DNA of 64,000 nt, from NCBI RefSeq assembly GCF_000012845.1, contig NC_009615.1:4032501-4096500 (forward strand). The letters run 5' to 3'. The notes under the pieces were generated by a model. The model saw only the letters and a list, made by a program, of their open reading frames with translations, was not told where the DNA came from and searched no databases. Source of the stretch: Parabacteroides distasonis ATCC 8503. Lineage in GTDB: Bacteria > Bacteroidota > Bacteroidia > Bacteroidales > Tannerellaceae. Both the position numbers and the translations under genes were made by a program. Below are positions 8,742 to 17,694 of the stretch, piece after piece (position 1 is the stretch's first letter; each line of letters starts with the position of its first letter).

Positions 8742-10289
8742 TTAAAGTTTACAAACCATTTTTGTCAAAGCATCTGCTGATGCTACTCTTTTTCCGTCGA
8801 CGAAGATAAAGAATCCTTTCCCGTTACTATATTTTTTTCCTGTTTTATCATATAGAATACATATTTTTTTATGATGATACATTATATGATCTAGGCAAAA
8901 ATAGTCCCATTTATCTTCTGGTATCAAAGGATTGACGATAAGAACGTCTTCGCTTTGCGGACGAATTCCTACCAGCCCACTTATGACTAAATCACAAAAA
9001 GAGGAGTGGTTGTAGTTTCTGCCTCTCTCTTTAGGTTGGTGATTTTTCAACATGGTTCTGGATATCCAATCTCCCGTAAAAGGATTTAGGTTCTCGTCGA
9101 TCCAAGGAATGACATTACCATTATCGAGTGTGAGATGTTGGCTTTTTGTATATATTTTCAGTAATGTCCAAAAATCGTCTTTGGATATATAGTTTTGTTC
9201 TTGATCGTTCAGTAAATTCGCTAACCCTGTCAATGTCATGGCTGTGGCGAAAGGCCAAGACGGACCATTCCATTGGCATTCGTGCCCTTCATAGACAACT
9301 TTGAATTTGGGATGACATTGTTCTGCGGTTGTAGGACCATATGGAGCAAAAAAATGGTTTTTGTCCATTAGAAATTTCCATGCGATAGCATAAGAATGAT
9401 TTGCTAGATCAAAACTCCAAGGCGTGTAACCATGCAATTCCCTGACATCGCGTAATATTGCTTTGCTATCCATAGGCAGTACTTTTATAAAAGAAGCCTG
9501 TTCGTCCCATAGTAAATCAAACATTTTGTTACGGATAGCCTCTGCTTTCTCGTGAAAATAGGAACCTTGAGGATCATTCTTTTTCTGAGCGACCCAAGAA
9601 AGAGTATTTGCTTCTGCTGCCATATATGAGTTAATGGTAGCCCTATAGCCATTTCCTCCGATAGAAATTTCCATGCCGTCACGGTTGTCTGTTTGCCAGA
9701 AAAGGCCGGTTTCGGAATTAAATTTCTCTTTTTCCCATCCGTTGAAGTTAGAGACCAGCTCAGGATATGACTCTTTTAATATAGAGTCGTTCCCTGTGAC
9801 TAAAAAATATTGGTAGATTGCATTCGCTATAGGAAAACTATAGGATCGAACATCACCTCCACCCCTTAACCAGTAATAGGCGTAATCATTCAAGTAACGC
9901 TGTTCATGTAGCCATCTCCCTTCCCTGAAATGAAACCAAGCTGGACAACAAATTCCGTTATATTTCCCAGCCCAAGAGACATCAGGCAGAAATTCTGTTA
10001 TTATAAATCCCTCTGGTGTTTCTTTTATATGTTTTCTATAAGTCCACCATCGGAAATAATAAATCTCTTCGATATCTTTATCGGGACATTCGAAAAAAGG
10101 AATGTTTTCGGCGAGAAAATCTTTAGCTTGTTTGTTCGATATGGACTGTATGTATATTTCCTTATCTTGCTGGTTGAATTTATCCGCATATAAATCAGAT
10201 AAATGACGATCTAAAATCTGCCCTTGAATATTTACAGAAAAACAAAGTCCAATAAGTAAATAGAAAATGTGTGTATGACTCCTGCTCAT
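8742..10289 (-). CDS. MGH1-like (GH63-related) glycoside hydrolase
   Basis: 515-residue secreted protein; signal peptide residues 1-24 ending IQGQ. The segment PYGPTTAEQCHPKF...CQWNGPSWPFATAMTLTGLANLL is characteristic of the mannosylglycerate hydrolase MGH1-like (alpha/alpha)6 catalytic domain, related to GH63 and trehalase folds. ETGLFWQTDNRDGMEISIGGNGYR and DGMEISI supply acidic residues typical of the catalytic cleft. Substrate is not predictable; in this context it probably removes a sugar from an arabinose-containing glycan. It follows SusD and precedes two GH127 genes, all leftward, with hairpins before and after it that could set relative transcript levels. Confidence 0.7.
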   Translation of the reverse strand: MSRSHTHIFYLLIGLCFSVNIQGQILDRHLSDLYADKFNQQDKEIYIQSISNKQAKDFLAENIPFFECPDKDIEEIYYFRWWTYRKHIKETPEGFIITEFLPDVSWAGKYNGICCPAWFHFREGRWLHEQRYLNDYAYYWLRGGGDVRSYSFPIANAIYQYFLVTGNDSILKESYPELVSNFNGWEKEKFNSETGLFWQTDNRDGMEISIGGNGYRATINSYMAAEANTLSWVAQKKNDPQGSYFHEKAEAIRNKMFDLLWDEQASFIKVLPMDSKAILRDVRELHGYTPWSFDLANHSYAIAWKFLMDKNHFFAPYGPTTAEQCHPKFKVVYEGHECQWNGPSWPFATAMTLTGLANLLNDQEQNYISKDDFWTLLKIYTKSQHLTLDNGNVIPWIDENLNPFTGDWISRTMLKNHQPKERGRNYNHSSFCDLVISGLVGIRPQSEDVLIVNPLIPEDKWDYFCLDHIMYHHKKICILYDKTGKKYSNGKGFFIFVDGKRVASADALTKMVCKL

Positions 10290-10304
10290 ATAATGGTTTT
10301 ATTG

Positions 10305-10333
10305 TAGGTGTCCTTCTAAAAGAAGGGCACCTA
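10305..10333. terminator. Hairpin downstream of susD
   Basis: Arms 10305-10317 and 10321-10333 pair over 13 positions with one G-T, loop 3. It lies between SusD and the MGH1-like gene. There is no strong U run on the minus strand, so it may attenuate rather than stop transcription, or protect the susCD part of the message. Confidence 0.55.
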
Positions 10334-10352
10334 GGTTGGACATTATGTTTGT

Positions 10353-11966
10353 TTATAAATAATTAGGATTCTGCTCTAGGTTTGGATTTGAGGTCAATAC
10401 TGTTTCCGGAATAGGGAATACTGAACGATAATCCCCCTCAGGCTTGTGAGATAACCAGCTCTTTGTCGTATATATACCAAAACGAATGGCATCTCTGCGG
10501 CGATGCATTTCCCAAGCAAATTCCCAACCCAGCTCATCATACATCCTTCCGAATTGGATTGGATCAGTGTTTCCTCTATCTACGATTTTATAATCTTCCA
10601 CATAACCATATTGATAGCAAGTATTTCCCGCTAATTGGGAGTCTGTTACTGTCGCTAATTCAGGATTATCTTTAAACGCCCTTTGGCGCACTTGAGTAAC
10701 CAAAGTACCAGCCCCGGATTTTCCTGTACGTAACAAGCATTCGGCTTTCATCATCATAATTTCCGCATATCTGAATACAGGAATGTCTGTGTTTGAACTG
10801 GAATATGAATTTTCAGCGACCTCAAATTTATTCATTCTGTAGCCTTCCAACTCACTGGTATAATTTCCGCTAGGAATATCCTTCGTGTAGATCAGGGGTT
10901 CTCCCATTTTATCATAAGTTCCGTATAAAGGAGTACCATCAGCGGCCAATTGTTGCCCCATAAGCCAAGTATCGGCTAAACGTGAATCTTTTTCATTGTA
11001 AGTGTCTATGAATTGAGTAACTCCCATGGCAGATCCACATCCCCAAGGTGTATCAATCGTATTGTATTTCTTTTTTAGTTCACCGTGCCAAGAAAACATA
11101 AATATACTGTTTCCCGTAGCGAAATTCTCGTCGTAAGGGATTGTAAAAATGATTTCTTTACAGCTTTCGACACCCAGGGCCCTAAAAAGATCTTTGTAAT
11201 TTTCAGCTAAAGTGAATTTCCCGCTGTTTATAATATCATCACATTGGGTTATACAGTCATTCCAGCGTGCTTCGTTTATGTAAACTTGTGCGTTTAGATA
11301 TAAGTTGGCTAATAGAGCTTTGGCTGCCCATTTCGTCATTCGCCCGTAATAATTGCCTCCTACTTCTTCGCTTAAATTAGGTATTACCTCTATAAGTTCG
11401 TTTTCTACAAAGTCGAAAATTTCTCTGCGTGTATTTTTGGCAGGTAAATCCATCGCAGTTGTTGTTACAAGAGGAGCGTCCCCGAAATTGTCACATATTT
11501 GCCAATAGTAGTAAGCTCGCATAGCCCGAAGCTCTGCTAATCCTTGTGTTTTTTCTGTGTCGGAGGGTGTGGGTATTACCCCTGTTTTAATTTGTTCGAT
11601 AATTTTGTTACATAGTAAAGCCCCTTGATAGAACCATGACCATATATTTTTCACATGGTCTTGCTCTGAATTCCAGGTTTGATAATGCATACGGCGGTAT
11701 GCGCCACCATCATCCCAACCAGAGGCATTAGGTGGCATAACGATTGCGTCTGCGCTTACTTCTTGTGCGCAAAAGTATCCCCAATGATCTGATTGGCTAC
11801 GTAAATAACTATATACACTCGCTATAGAAGGAGTGAAATCATCTACTGTATAATTGTATGTTTGTTCTGTTACTTTCGAATATACGGTCTCATCCAGATT
11901 GTTGCTGCAAGAAAGTATGCTAAAAGAGCAGCAAGTGCCTAATAGAATTTTTATATAAGTATTCAT
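10353..11966 (-). CDS. SusD/RagB family glycan-binding outer-membrane lipoprotein
   Basis: 537-residue lipoprotein with signal peptide and lipobox at LSCSNN. SusD-like proteins form the lid over a SusC TonB-dependent barrel and capture oligosaccharides at the cell surface. The typical architecture is visible: tetratricopeptide-like helical N-terminal half (LRAMRAYYYWQICDNFGDAPLVT, then ALLANLYLNAQVYINEARW) and the C-terminal RagB-type region ending with the common motif NPNLEQNPNYL. The phrase RYAEIMMMKAECLLRTGK is a hallmark of the family. It begins 13 bp after the SusC stop, as expected of a translationally coupled susCD pair. The ligand is unknown; the adjacent GH127 enzymes suggest arabinofuranosyl-containing glycan. 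Confidence 0.93.
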   Translation of the reverse strand: MNTYIKILLGTCCSFSILSCSNNLDETVYSKVTEQTYNYTVDDFTPSIASVYSYLRSQSDHWGYFCAQEVSADAIVMPPNASGWDDGGAYRRMHYQTWNSEQDHVKNIWSWFYQGALLCNKIIEQIKTGVIPTPSDTEKTQGLAELRAMRAYYYWQICDNFGDAPLVTTTAMDLPAKNTRREIFDFVENELIEVIPNLSEEVGGNYYGRMTKWAAKALLANLYLNAQVYINEARWNDCITQCDDIINSGKFTLAENYKDLFRALGVESCKEIIFTIPYDENFATGNSIFMFSWHGELKKKYNTIDTPWGCGSAMGVTQFIDTYNEKDSRLADTWLMGQQLAADGTPLYGTYDKMGEPLIYTKDIPSGNYTSELEGYRMNKFEVAENSYSSSNTDIPVFRYAEIMMMKAECLLRTGKSGAGTLVTQVRQRAFKDNPELATVTDSQLAGNTCYQYGYVEDYKIVDRGNTDPIQFGRMYDELGWEFAWEMHRRRDAIRFGIYTTKSWLSHKPEGDYRSVFPIPETVLTSNPNLEQNPNYL

Positions 11967-11979
11967 GATTTATTGCGAT

Positions 11980-14900
11980 TTAAAATTTAATAGAAACACC
12001 AAATGTGTAAGTTCGGGTAGACGGGTAACGGTTTTTGTTATCTACGCCAGGAGTCAAACCACTTAAACTGACCTCAGGATCGATTCCTGAATATCCAGTG
12101 ATGGTGGCTAAGTTAGAGACTGTCCCATATATCCTTAACCGTTTAATCCATGTATTGAAATTGAATGTATAACCGAGGGTTATATTATCTATTTTCCAGT
12201 AGTTGCCTTTTTCGATGTAGTAGCTTACATATTGAAGTTCCTGATCTATCGCCAAAGGAGAGTTGCCAAATTTTGTGTCGAATGCCTCGTTTAGTACATT
12301 ACCTCTTGCTAGCATGACAGGAGCCCCATATTGTAAGCGTGGCATATTCAAGATATCAAATCCGAAAGCTCCACGCATAGTTACTGAAAAATCGAAACCT
12401 TTCCAACTGATAGAATTGTTCCAATTAAGGTAGTGCTTAGGTAAGCCGTTTCCGATGACCTGTTTATCTGTTGGTTGTTGCTCGGAGATTGGTTTAGGGT
12501 TACCATCTGCTCCCTCTATGATCCAATGTCCATTATCGTCAATATCAATTGTTTTGTATCCCCAAAAATTACCTATTGGTTCACCTTCTTGAATGCGATG
12601 TGTAGTGGTTTGTAATGGTTCTCCGGTGGAACCTTTATCTGAGTAACCACTAGATATAAACTGATCATTAGATAGTGATAATAGCTTGTTTTTATTTGTT
12701 GAGTAGTTGGTCGAGGTTGTCCATTGAAAATCTTTGGTTTGTATGGGTATTGCGGTTATACCAACCTCGATACCTGAATTTCTCATAGAACCTGCGTTCG
12801 CCACCATACTAGAATAGAGATAAGGTGGAGATGGTACGGTATAATCCCATAGCAGATCCTCTGTTTTACGATTATAATAGTCAATATTACCGCTGATACG
12901 ATCATCCAGAAATCCGAAATCTATACCAATGTTAACCTCTTTCTTTTTCTCCCATCTTAAATCTGGATTAGCGTTAGAATCTGGGCGGATGGTTTTTATA
13001 TATAACCCATTGTAATATACATATGTGCCGAAATCCAATGTGTTTAAGGACATATAGGGATCATCGGGAACTGTACCGGTTATACCGAAACCTGCACGTA
13101 ATTTTAAGGTGGATAGTTCTTCTATATCTTTTAGGAAATTCTCGCCTTTAATATTCCATGCACCGGATACGGAGGGGAAATTTCCCCATTTATGATCTGC
13201 GCCAAATTTGGTGGATCCTTCGTGACGAATACTGGCAGCTAGCATGTATTTACCCTTGTAACTGTAGTTTAAACGGCCGAAATAACCAATCAGCCTACTT
13301 TCGTTTGCTTCTGAGAATTCCGTGGCTTTGCCATCTTTTAAGGCTTGTCCGGTTTCCATATTATTGTATGTGTAATCGTCAGATGGAAAATCATAGTTTT
13401 GCATATAATAATTTTGATATGTATCCTTTTGCCAACTATAACCGGCCAATAGCGTGAATGAATGGTCTTCTAGTAGTGTTTTCCTCCATTGAACTGTTAG
13501 CTCTGATAGATCTTGCGCTTTTCGTGTTGTTCCGCGAGATGCGTAACCATTTTTCCCATCTCTCCATGTAGATTTATGGTTTTGCGTCTCGTAATAACCT
13601 CGTGTTTGATTATAAGTGTTGGAAGAAACGAGATATTTAATGTCCAAGCCTTCTATTGGAGTGTAAGTGATATTTCCAAACATCCTCAAATTTGTAGCTT
13701 GATTTTCTCCTTCAACCTCATTTAGCATAGCGACAGGATTGTAATATTCGTTTTTGGTACTTTCCGAATATTTTCCCTCTGCATTATAGACAGGTGTTGT
13801 TGGATTGTATATCAGAGCATTCCTGTAAACCTCGCTGTTATAACTTCCTCCATCCGAGCCAGAGAAATAACTTTGCTTATATCCGCTTAAACTAGCGTTT
13901 AATTTTAATTTATTGTTGAACATACGATGTGTAATTTCAATACGGGGATAATACATCTGGTTGTTGGTTCGCTTGATTAATCCATTTAACCCCCTATATT
14001 CAAAACTAGCTACATAATTTGTTGTACGACTACCACCTCGTAAGCTGATGTTGTAAATTTGAGTAAATGGGGTACGGGTTACTTGGTCTAGCCAGTCGGT
14101 TGTAGCACCATCGTCTTGAGCCCCGGCTACTCCTTCTTTAACTCGTTGACGGTATTCGTCCGCATTCATAAAAGGCAGTCTTTTTATTATTTGTTGTGTG
14201 GATATATATGCGTTCACGTCCACCTCTGTTGGCATTTCTCCTAAGGTGTTTTTAGTCGTGATCAGAATTACGCCATTTGTTCCACGTGTTCCGTAGATCG
14301 CTGCGGCAGAGCCGTCTTTTAATACGTCTATTTGTTGAATGTCATCAGGTGAAACTGAATTTAAGTCTCCTGGAATACCATCAATCAAAACGAGTGGGCT
14401 TGCGCTGGCTTTTAGGGTTGTGATTCCCCTAAGAGAAATTTCGGATGTAGATGTTGGATTTGCGTCTGGTGTGATGATGCTTAAACCCGGTACTTGTCCT
14501 TTAATAAGTTGGGCTGGGTCGGTAGACGGTGTTTTGATGAAATTTTCGGATTTGATAGAAGAGATTGCACTTGCGACTTCTCCTTTTTTTTGAGTACCAT
14601 AGCCAACAACGACTACTTCATCTAAACTTTGTGTATCTTCCGCTAAACGAACAGTTATTTCTTTCTTGCCGTTTACATTGATATCTTGACTCAAATACCC
14701 GATGTATGAAATTTGGATAATAGCGTTTTCTGGAACTTCCAGTGTATATTTTCCATTAAAGTCTGTAATGGTTCCGATAGAGGTCCCTTTTATGAGAACG
14801 TTGGCTCCTATGATAGGTTCTCCATTTTTATCAATTACAGTTCCTGTAATTCCTTTTTTACTTTGTTGGGGAGATGAATCTCTATTTACCTCTTTTCTCA

Positions 14901-15213
14901 TCAGAAAGATGTTCTTCCCTTCTATCTTATAGATCGTGTCTGTATTCTTGAAGATATTGGACAAAATCTCCGTTACAGTTTGGTTGGAGGCTGTAATTGA
15001 GATTCTTCGTTCAAGATCCACTTCTTCAACGTTGTAAATGAAAAGATAGTCTGTCTGTTTTTCAATCTCCTCCAGAATATTGTACGTTTTAGCGTTATTT
15101 AGTATAAAGTCTATACGCATATTTTGTGAGCGAACAGAAGCTAATAATCCGGTAGTAAAAATAAATAGTGTTGTTAAGGCTAACTTCATGACTCGAAATA
15201 TTTTATTTTCCAT
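11980..15213 (-). CDS. SusC-family TonB-dependent outer-membrane transporter
   Basis: About 1,077 residues from the ATG at 15213 (signal peptide MKLALTTLFIFTTGLLASVRSQ inside the first 35 residues); an in-frame ATG at 15309 would add a 32-residue non-hydrophobic extension and I reject it. Domains in order: signal peptide, secretin/TonB STN domain (MRIDFILNNAKTYNILEEIE onward), carboxypeptidase-like beta domain (GITGTVIDKNGEPIIGANV), TonB-box region, plug (VVVGYGTQKKGEVASAISSI; VLKDGSAAAIYGTRGTNGVI) and a 22-strand barrel ending in GVSIKF. The STN domain is what lets such transporters signal to a FecR anti-sigma factor, and both FecR and an ECF sigma factor lie upstream. Imports the glycan captured by SusD. 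Confidence 0.92.
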   Translation of the reverse strand: MENKIFRVMKLALTTLFIFTTGLLASVRSQNMRIDFILNNAKTYNILEEIEKQTDYLFIYNVEEVDLERRISITASNQTVTEILSNIFKNTDTIYKIEGKNIFLMRKEVNRDSSPQQSKKGITGTVIDKNGEPIIGANVLIKGTSIGTITDFNGKYTLEVPENAIIQISYIGYLSQDINVNGKKEITVRLAEDTQSLDEVVVVGYGTQKKGEVASAISSIKSENFIKTPSTDPAQLIKGQVPGLSIITPDANPTSTSEISLRGITTLKASASPLVLIDGIPGDLNSVSPDDIQQIDVLKDGSAAAIYGTRGTNGVILITTKNTLGEMPTEVDVNAYISTQQIIKRLPFMNADEYRQRVKEGVAGAQDDGATTDWLDQVTRTPFTQIYNISLRGGSRTTNYVASFEYRGLNGLIKRTNNQMYYPRIEITHRMFNNKLKLNASLSGYKQSYFSGSDGGSYNSEVYRNALIYNPTTPVYNAEGKYSESTKNEYYNPVAMLNEVEGENQATNLRMFGNITYTPIEGLDIKYLVSSNTYNQTRGYYETQNHKSTWRDGKNGYASRGTTRKAQDLSELTVQWRKTLLEDHSFTLLAGYSWQKDTYQNYYMQNYDFPSDDYTYNNMETGQALKDGKATEFSEANESRLIGYFGRLNYSYKGKYMLAASIRHEGSTKFGADHKWGNFPSVSGAWNIKGENFLKDIEELSTLKLRAGFGITGTVPDDPYMSLNTLDFGTYVYYNGLYIKTIRPDSNANPDLRWEKKKEVNIGIDFGFLDDRISGNIDYYNRKTEDLLWDYTVPSPPYLYSSMVANAGSMRNSGIEVGITAIPIQTKDFQWTTSTNYSTNKNKLLSLSNDQFISSGYSDKGSTGEPLQTTTHRIQEGEPIGNFWGYKTIDIDDNGHWIIEGADGNPKPISEQQPTDKQVIGNGLPKHYLNWNNSISWKGFDFSVTMRGAFGFDILNMPRLQYGAPVMLARGNVLNEAFDTKFGNSPLAIDQELQYVSYYIEKGNYWKIDNITLGYTFNFNTWIKRLRIYGTVSNLATITGYSGIDPEVSLSGLTPGVDNKNRYPSTRTYTFGVSIKF

Positions 15214-15306
15214 ACATTTGTGATGTTTTAATGTTAGTACTAAATAATTTAAGGATAATTCGGTGCTGACTTCTGCCGGGAGATGCTGCAACATTTCCCG
15301 GTTTTT
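15213..15306 (+). ncRNA. Candidate antisense sRNA opposite the susC 5' end
   Basis: On the plus strand TACATTTG at 15213-15220 matches the -7 consensus and overlaps the susC start codon. A hairpin with CCGGGA/TCCCGG arms (15276-15281, 15296-15301) is followed by TTTTTC, as in an intrinsic terminator. Together they define an RNA of about 80 nt (roughly 15227-15306) complementary to the susC leader. No good -33 element is seen. PUL-associated cis-antisense sRNAs (DonS type) at this position are known in Bacteroides fragilis, where they repress the PUL. Confidence 0.42.
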
Positions 15307-15374
15307 CATACCGATTGAATTTATCGACTTTTCTGTTTCATAGGCATATTGATTTAAGTAGTGAATAAATGTGT

Positions 15375-16304
15375 TTATTTTATTATAATCAAATTCTCTT
15401 CCTCATTCTTCGTATAAGTAAACTTATGTTTTAATTGAAGTACTTTTAGCACATGTTCGACTCCATCCTTAATCCTAAACTTACCGGAGTAACGATACTG
15501 GAGTAGGGATGGGCGTTGTACGTCTATCTGGATATCGTAATAAAGTTGTAACTTGTCTATTAGATCTTGGATCGATTCATTTTCAAAACAAAATAGGCCC
15601 TCTTTCCACTTGAAATAGTTGTAATCCGAGATGTGAGATGTTTCTAGTCTTCCATTGTTGGCTACGGCGATCTCATCAGGTTTTAGACGAAGACTTTGAG
15701 ATAACTCCGGTGAAGTTATTTCTACACTTCCTTTTATAAGGGCAGTTTCAAACAATGGGCTGTTGTGATAGGCTTTTACATTAAATTCAGTCCCCAATAC
15801 TTGGATTGTATACTTTGGAGTTTGCACGGTAAATGGACTTTTTTCATTGTGCTGGACGGAGAAGTAGCCTTCGCCGTCTAATTCCACGTTGCGAGTGTTT
15901 GCGCTGAATTGTTCAGAAAATTTTAGGGTTGAGCGAGAGTTTAGCCATACATGTGTACCATCGGCCAAGATGACCTCTGCCCGTTGTCCGGCTGGTACAT
16001 GAATAGTTTGCATTTGTGCCTTGTCTGGTTGTTGTGTCAATAGTTGTTTACTACCCCAAAAACCAACCAAAAAGATGGCTGCGATCTTTAAGAGCTCGAT
16101 AGTTATTTTTTGTATTGAGAAATGTCTCTTTCTAACGGAATATTTCTCGTTTGTATCACTTTGCCAAAGTGAGAGATCATATAATTTGCGCAAAGCTAGA
16201 AATTCACGCATATTCTCCGGGCTTTCGTCCAACCATGACGCTACTTTCAGTCTCTCTTCTTCGGAAACCTCACCTCTTATATATCGTTGTAGTAATTGCT
16301 CCAT
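15375..16304 (-). CDS. FecR-family anti-sigma factor
   Basis: 309-residue inner-membrane protein that holds an ECF sigma factor inactive until the partner SusC transporter signals substrate. N-terminal ~85 residues form the cytoplasmic sigma-binding part (MEQLLQRYIRGEVSEEERLK), followed by one transmembrane segment near residues 70-90 (IELLKIAAIFLVGFWGSKQLL). The periplasmic part has the FecR domain (VPAGQRAEVILADGTHVWLNSRS; GTEFNVKAY) and a C-terminal DUF4974-like STN-type domain (FENESIQDLIDKLQLYYDIQI). Lies 75 bp after the sigma gene and about 160 bp before SusC on the same strand, the standard order for hybrid-independent, sigma-controlled PULs. Confidence 0.9.
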   Translation of the reverse strand: MEQLLQRYIRGEVSEEERLKVASWLDESPENMREFLALRKLYDLSLWQSDTNEKYSVRKRHFSIQKITIELLKIAAIFLVGFWGSKQLLTQQPDKAQMQTIHVPAGQRAEVILADGTHVWLNSRSTLKFSEQFSANTRNVELDGEGYFSVQHNEKSPFTVQTPKYTIQVLGTEFNVKAYHNSPLFETALIKGSVEITSPELSQSLRLKPDEIAVANNGRLETSHISDYNYFKWKEGLFCFENESIQDLIDKLQLYYDIQIDVQRPSLLQYRYSGKFRIKDGVEHVLKVLQLKHKFTYTKNEEENLIIIK

Positions 16305-16379
16305 GAATATCTATTAATTTCGCTTTGTATTATAAAAACGATACAATGAGGTAGATCCCTAGTGGAAAAGCGAAAAAAA

Positions 16380-16925
16380 TTAAGAAAAAAGAAAATAAAA
16401 TAAGGGCAGGTAATCTTTTAGGTTGATACGTAATACCTTTAATGCCTTAGTTATATGATATTCTACTCCTTTTGCAGTAATGTTGGTCTCTTCCGCTATT
16501 TCTTTCACGGTTTTATTCTCGAAACGACTCATCTCGAATATCCGGCGGGTTTGCTCGGGCAATGATTGTAGTGTATTGTGTATGATGGTTTGTATTTCGT
16601 GAGAGAATATTTCTTCTGGATCACATGCTTCAAGTGTCGATATACGAATATTGAGTTCACGATCATTAAGTTCCATGATGTTTTCAATGGCGGATTCGTG
16701 GATTACTTTATGTCGTAAATAATCTAAGGCTTTGTTTTTTAATATGGTTAGCAGAAGAGTTTCTGAGGTCTCTGCCTCTTGTGATAGGGATAATCTCCAA
16801 TATTTCACGAGAGATTCTGCCACGATATCTTCTGCCGCCATATCGTCGTGTACATATGATTTTGTAAACAGAAATGACCGTCGGTAATTTCGTTCATAGA
16901 TACTATTGAAATCATCTCCTTTCAT
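16380..16925 (-). CDS. ECF RNA polymerase sigma factor
   Basis: 181-residue sigma-70 family extracytoplasmic-function factor. Region 2 is visible at residues ~10-75 (YERNYRRSFLFTKSYVHDD, AEDIVAESLVKYW) and region 4 at ~125-170 (LQSLPEQTRRIFEMSRFENKTVKEIAEETNITAKGVEYHI), the latter a helix-turn-helix that reads -35-type DNA. I use ATG 16925 because the codon at 16931 is TTG and the promoter is close. Controlled by the FecR protein encoded next, and expected to activate the susCD operon when SusC binds its ligand. Confidence 0.92.
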   Translation of the reverse strand: MKGDDFNSIYERNYRRSFLFTKSYVHDDMAAEDIVAESLVKYWRLSLSQEAETSETLLLTILKNKALDYLRHKVIHESAIENIMELNDRELNIRISTLEACDPEEIFSHEIQTIIHNTLQSLPEQTRRIFEMSRFENKTVKEIAEETNITAKGVEYHITKALKVLRINLKDYLPLFYFLFS

Positions 16926-16945
16926 TTTCAATGTAGATTGGATGA

Positions 16946-16953
16946 CAAATGTA
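16946..16953 (-). promoter_or_regulatory. -7 promoter element for the sigma/FecR genes
   Basis: Reads TACATTTG on the minus strand (consensus TAnnTTTG), preceded at about 17-19 bp by a T-rich GTTTTT. RNA would start within ~15 bases of ATG 16925. Confidence 0.5.
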
Positions 16954-17099
16954 GAAATTTTTGGATAGAAAAACAGTATTGGGCTAAAAAAGATGTTAAG
17001 AACAGATTGAGCGGTGAAAAATGGATATCTTTGTGAAAAGCATTAAATCATTAGGTCTTATGGATATAGGAATGCGGAACTACGATCTTCGGACTTTAA

Positions 17100-17525
17100 T
17101 TGATGATGTGGAGGCGGAAGCCTCGTCTTTCTTATATCGGGAAGTTTGTTCGGGAATTGAGATCTGGAGATGTGGATGCCTTCCTCACTCGTTTAAAAGC
17201 CTTTTTCGCTGATTTCCCTTATGAGTTAAAGGCTAAAACGGAGTGTCATTATCAAGTAGTGTTTTATCTGGTGTTTAAATTGATGGGACAATTCTGTGAT
17301 GCGAAGGTGCGCGGTGCGAAGGGACGTGCGGATGCGGTAGTAAAGACGAAAGATTATATTTATGTTTTTGAGTTCAAGCTGGACGGTTCCGTGAAAGATG
17401 CCTTGAGGCAGATTGACGAGAAAGGTTATCTGCTGCCTTATGAGGCTGATGGGCGTGAACTGGTGAAAATAGGTGTTTCCTTTAGTAAAGAGGATCGGAA
17501 TCTGGGTTGTTGGGAGATTGTTTAG
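17100..17525 (+). pseudogene. C-terminal remnant of a PD-(D/E)XK nuclease family protein
   Basis: The ~135 readable residues match the C-terminal end of the large Bacteroidales family that joins an AAA-ATPase-like domain to a PD-(D/E)XK nuclease domain (PF09820 plus DUF1703 type), normally ~500-580 residues. The nuclease motif survives: Asp in GRADAVV, then EFK in YIYVFEFKLDG. The N-terminal ATPase-like part is absent and an in-frame stop lies at 17097-17099. A short overlapping open frame at 17021-17212 does not restore it. I infer decay by deletion. These genes are multicopy in Bacteroidales genomes and their function is unsettled. Confidence 0.75.
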
Positions 17526-17557
17526 ACCTGCGCTAAACCACTAGAATAAAGTTTCCC

Positions 17558-17623
17558 AAGTGAATAACTTATCACTTCCTAACTCGTAAGCTTGTGGCTT
17601 GACAAGCCGTAAGTTATTCACTT
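17558..17623. repeat. Nested inverted repeat after the pseudogene
   Basis: Outer arms 17558-17571 and 17610-17623 are a perfect 14-bp inverted repeat (AAGTGAATAACTTA). Inside lies a second hairpin, GCTTGT (17590-17595) with ACAAGC (17602-17607). The intergenic stretch 17526-17896 holds this, a palindrome pair (17695-17732) and the porX promoter; I see no gene in it. Confidence 0.7.
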
Positions 17624-17694
17624 AACACTTCGATAATTAACAATAAGTCTTATTTGAAACTGCTTGTTTAATTCGTTGATAAATAGCTTTTTAT

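Noticed and set aside
15214..15309. Longer susC start at 15309
   Set aside because: The extra 32 residues are not a signal sequence and would bury the real signal peptide; they overlap the candidate antisense RNA and leader hairpin.
16325..16346. Hairpin between FecR and sigma genes as a regulator
   Set aside because: Only 6 bp of stem (TTGTAT/ATACAA) in AT-rich DNA with no terminator run; likely chance.
17021..17212. 63-residue open frame as a separate gene
   Set aside because: No recognisable similarity, and it overlaps the nuclease remnant in another frame; probably the edge of the deletion.
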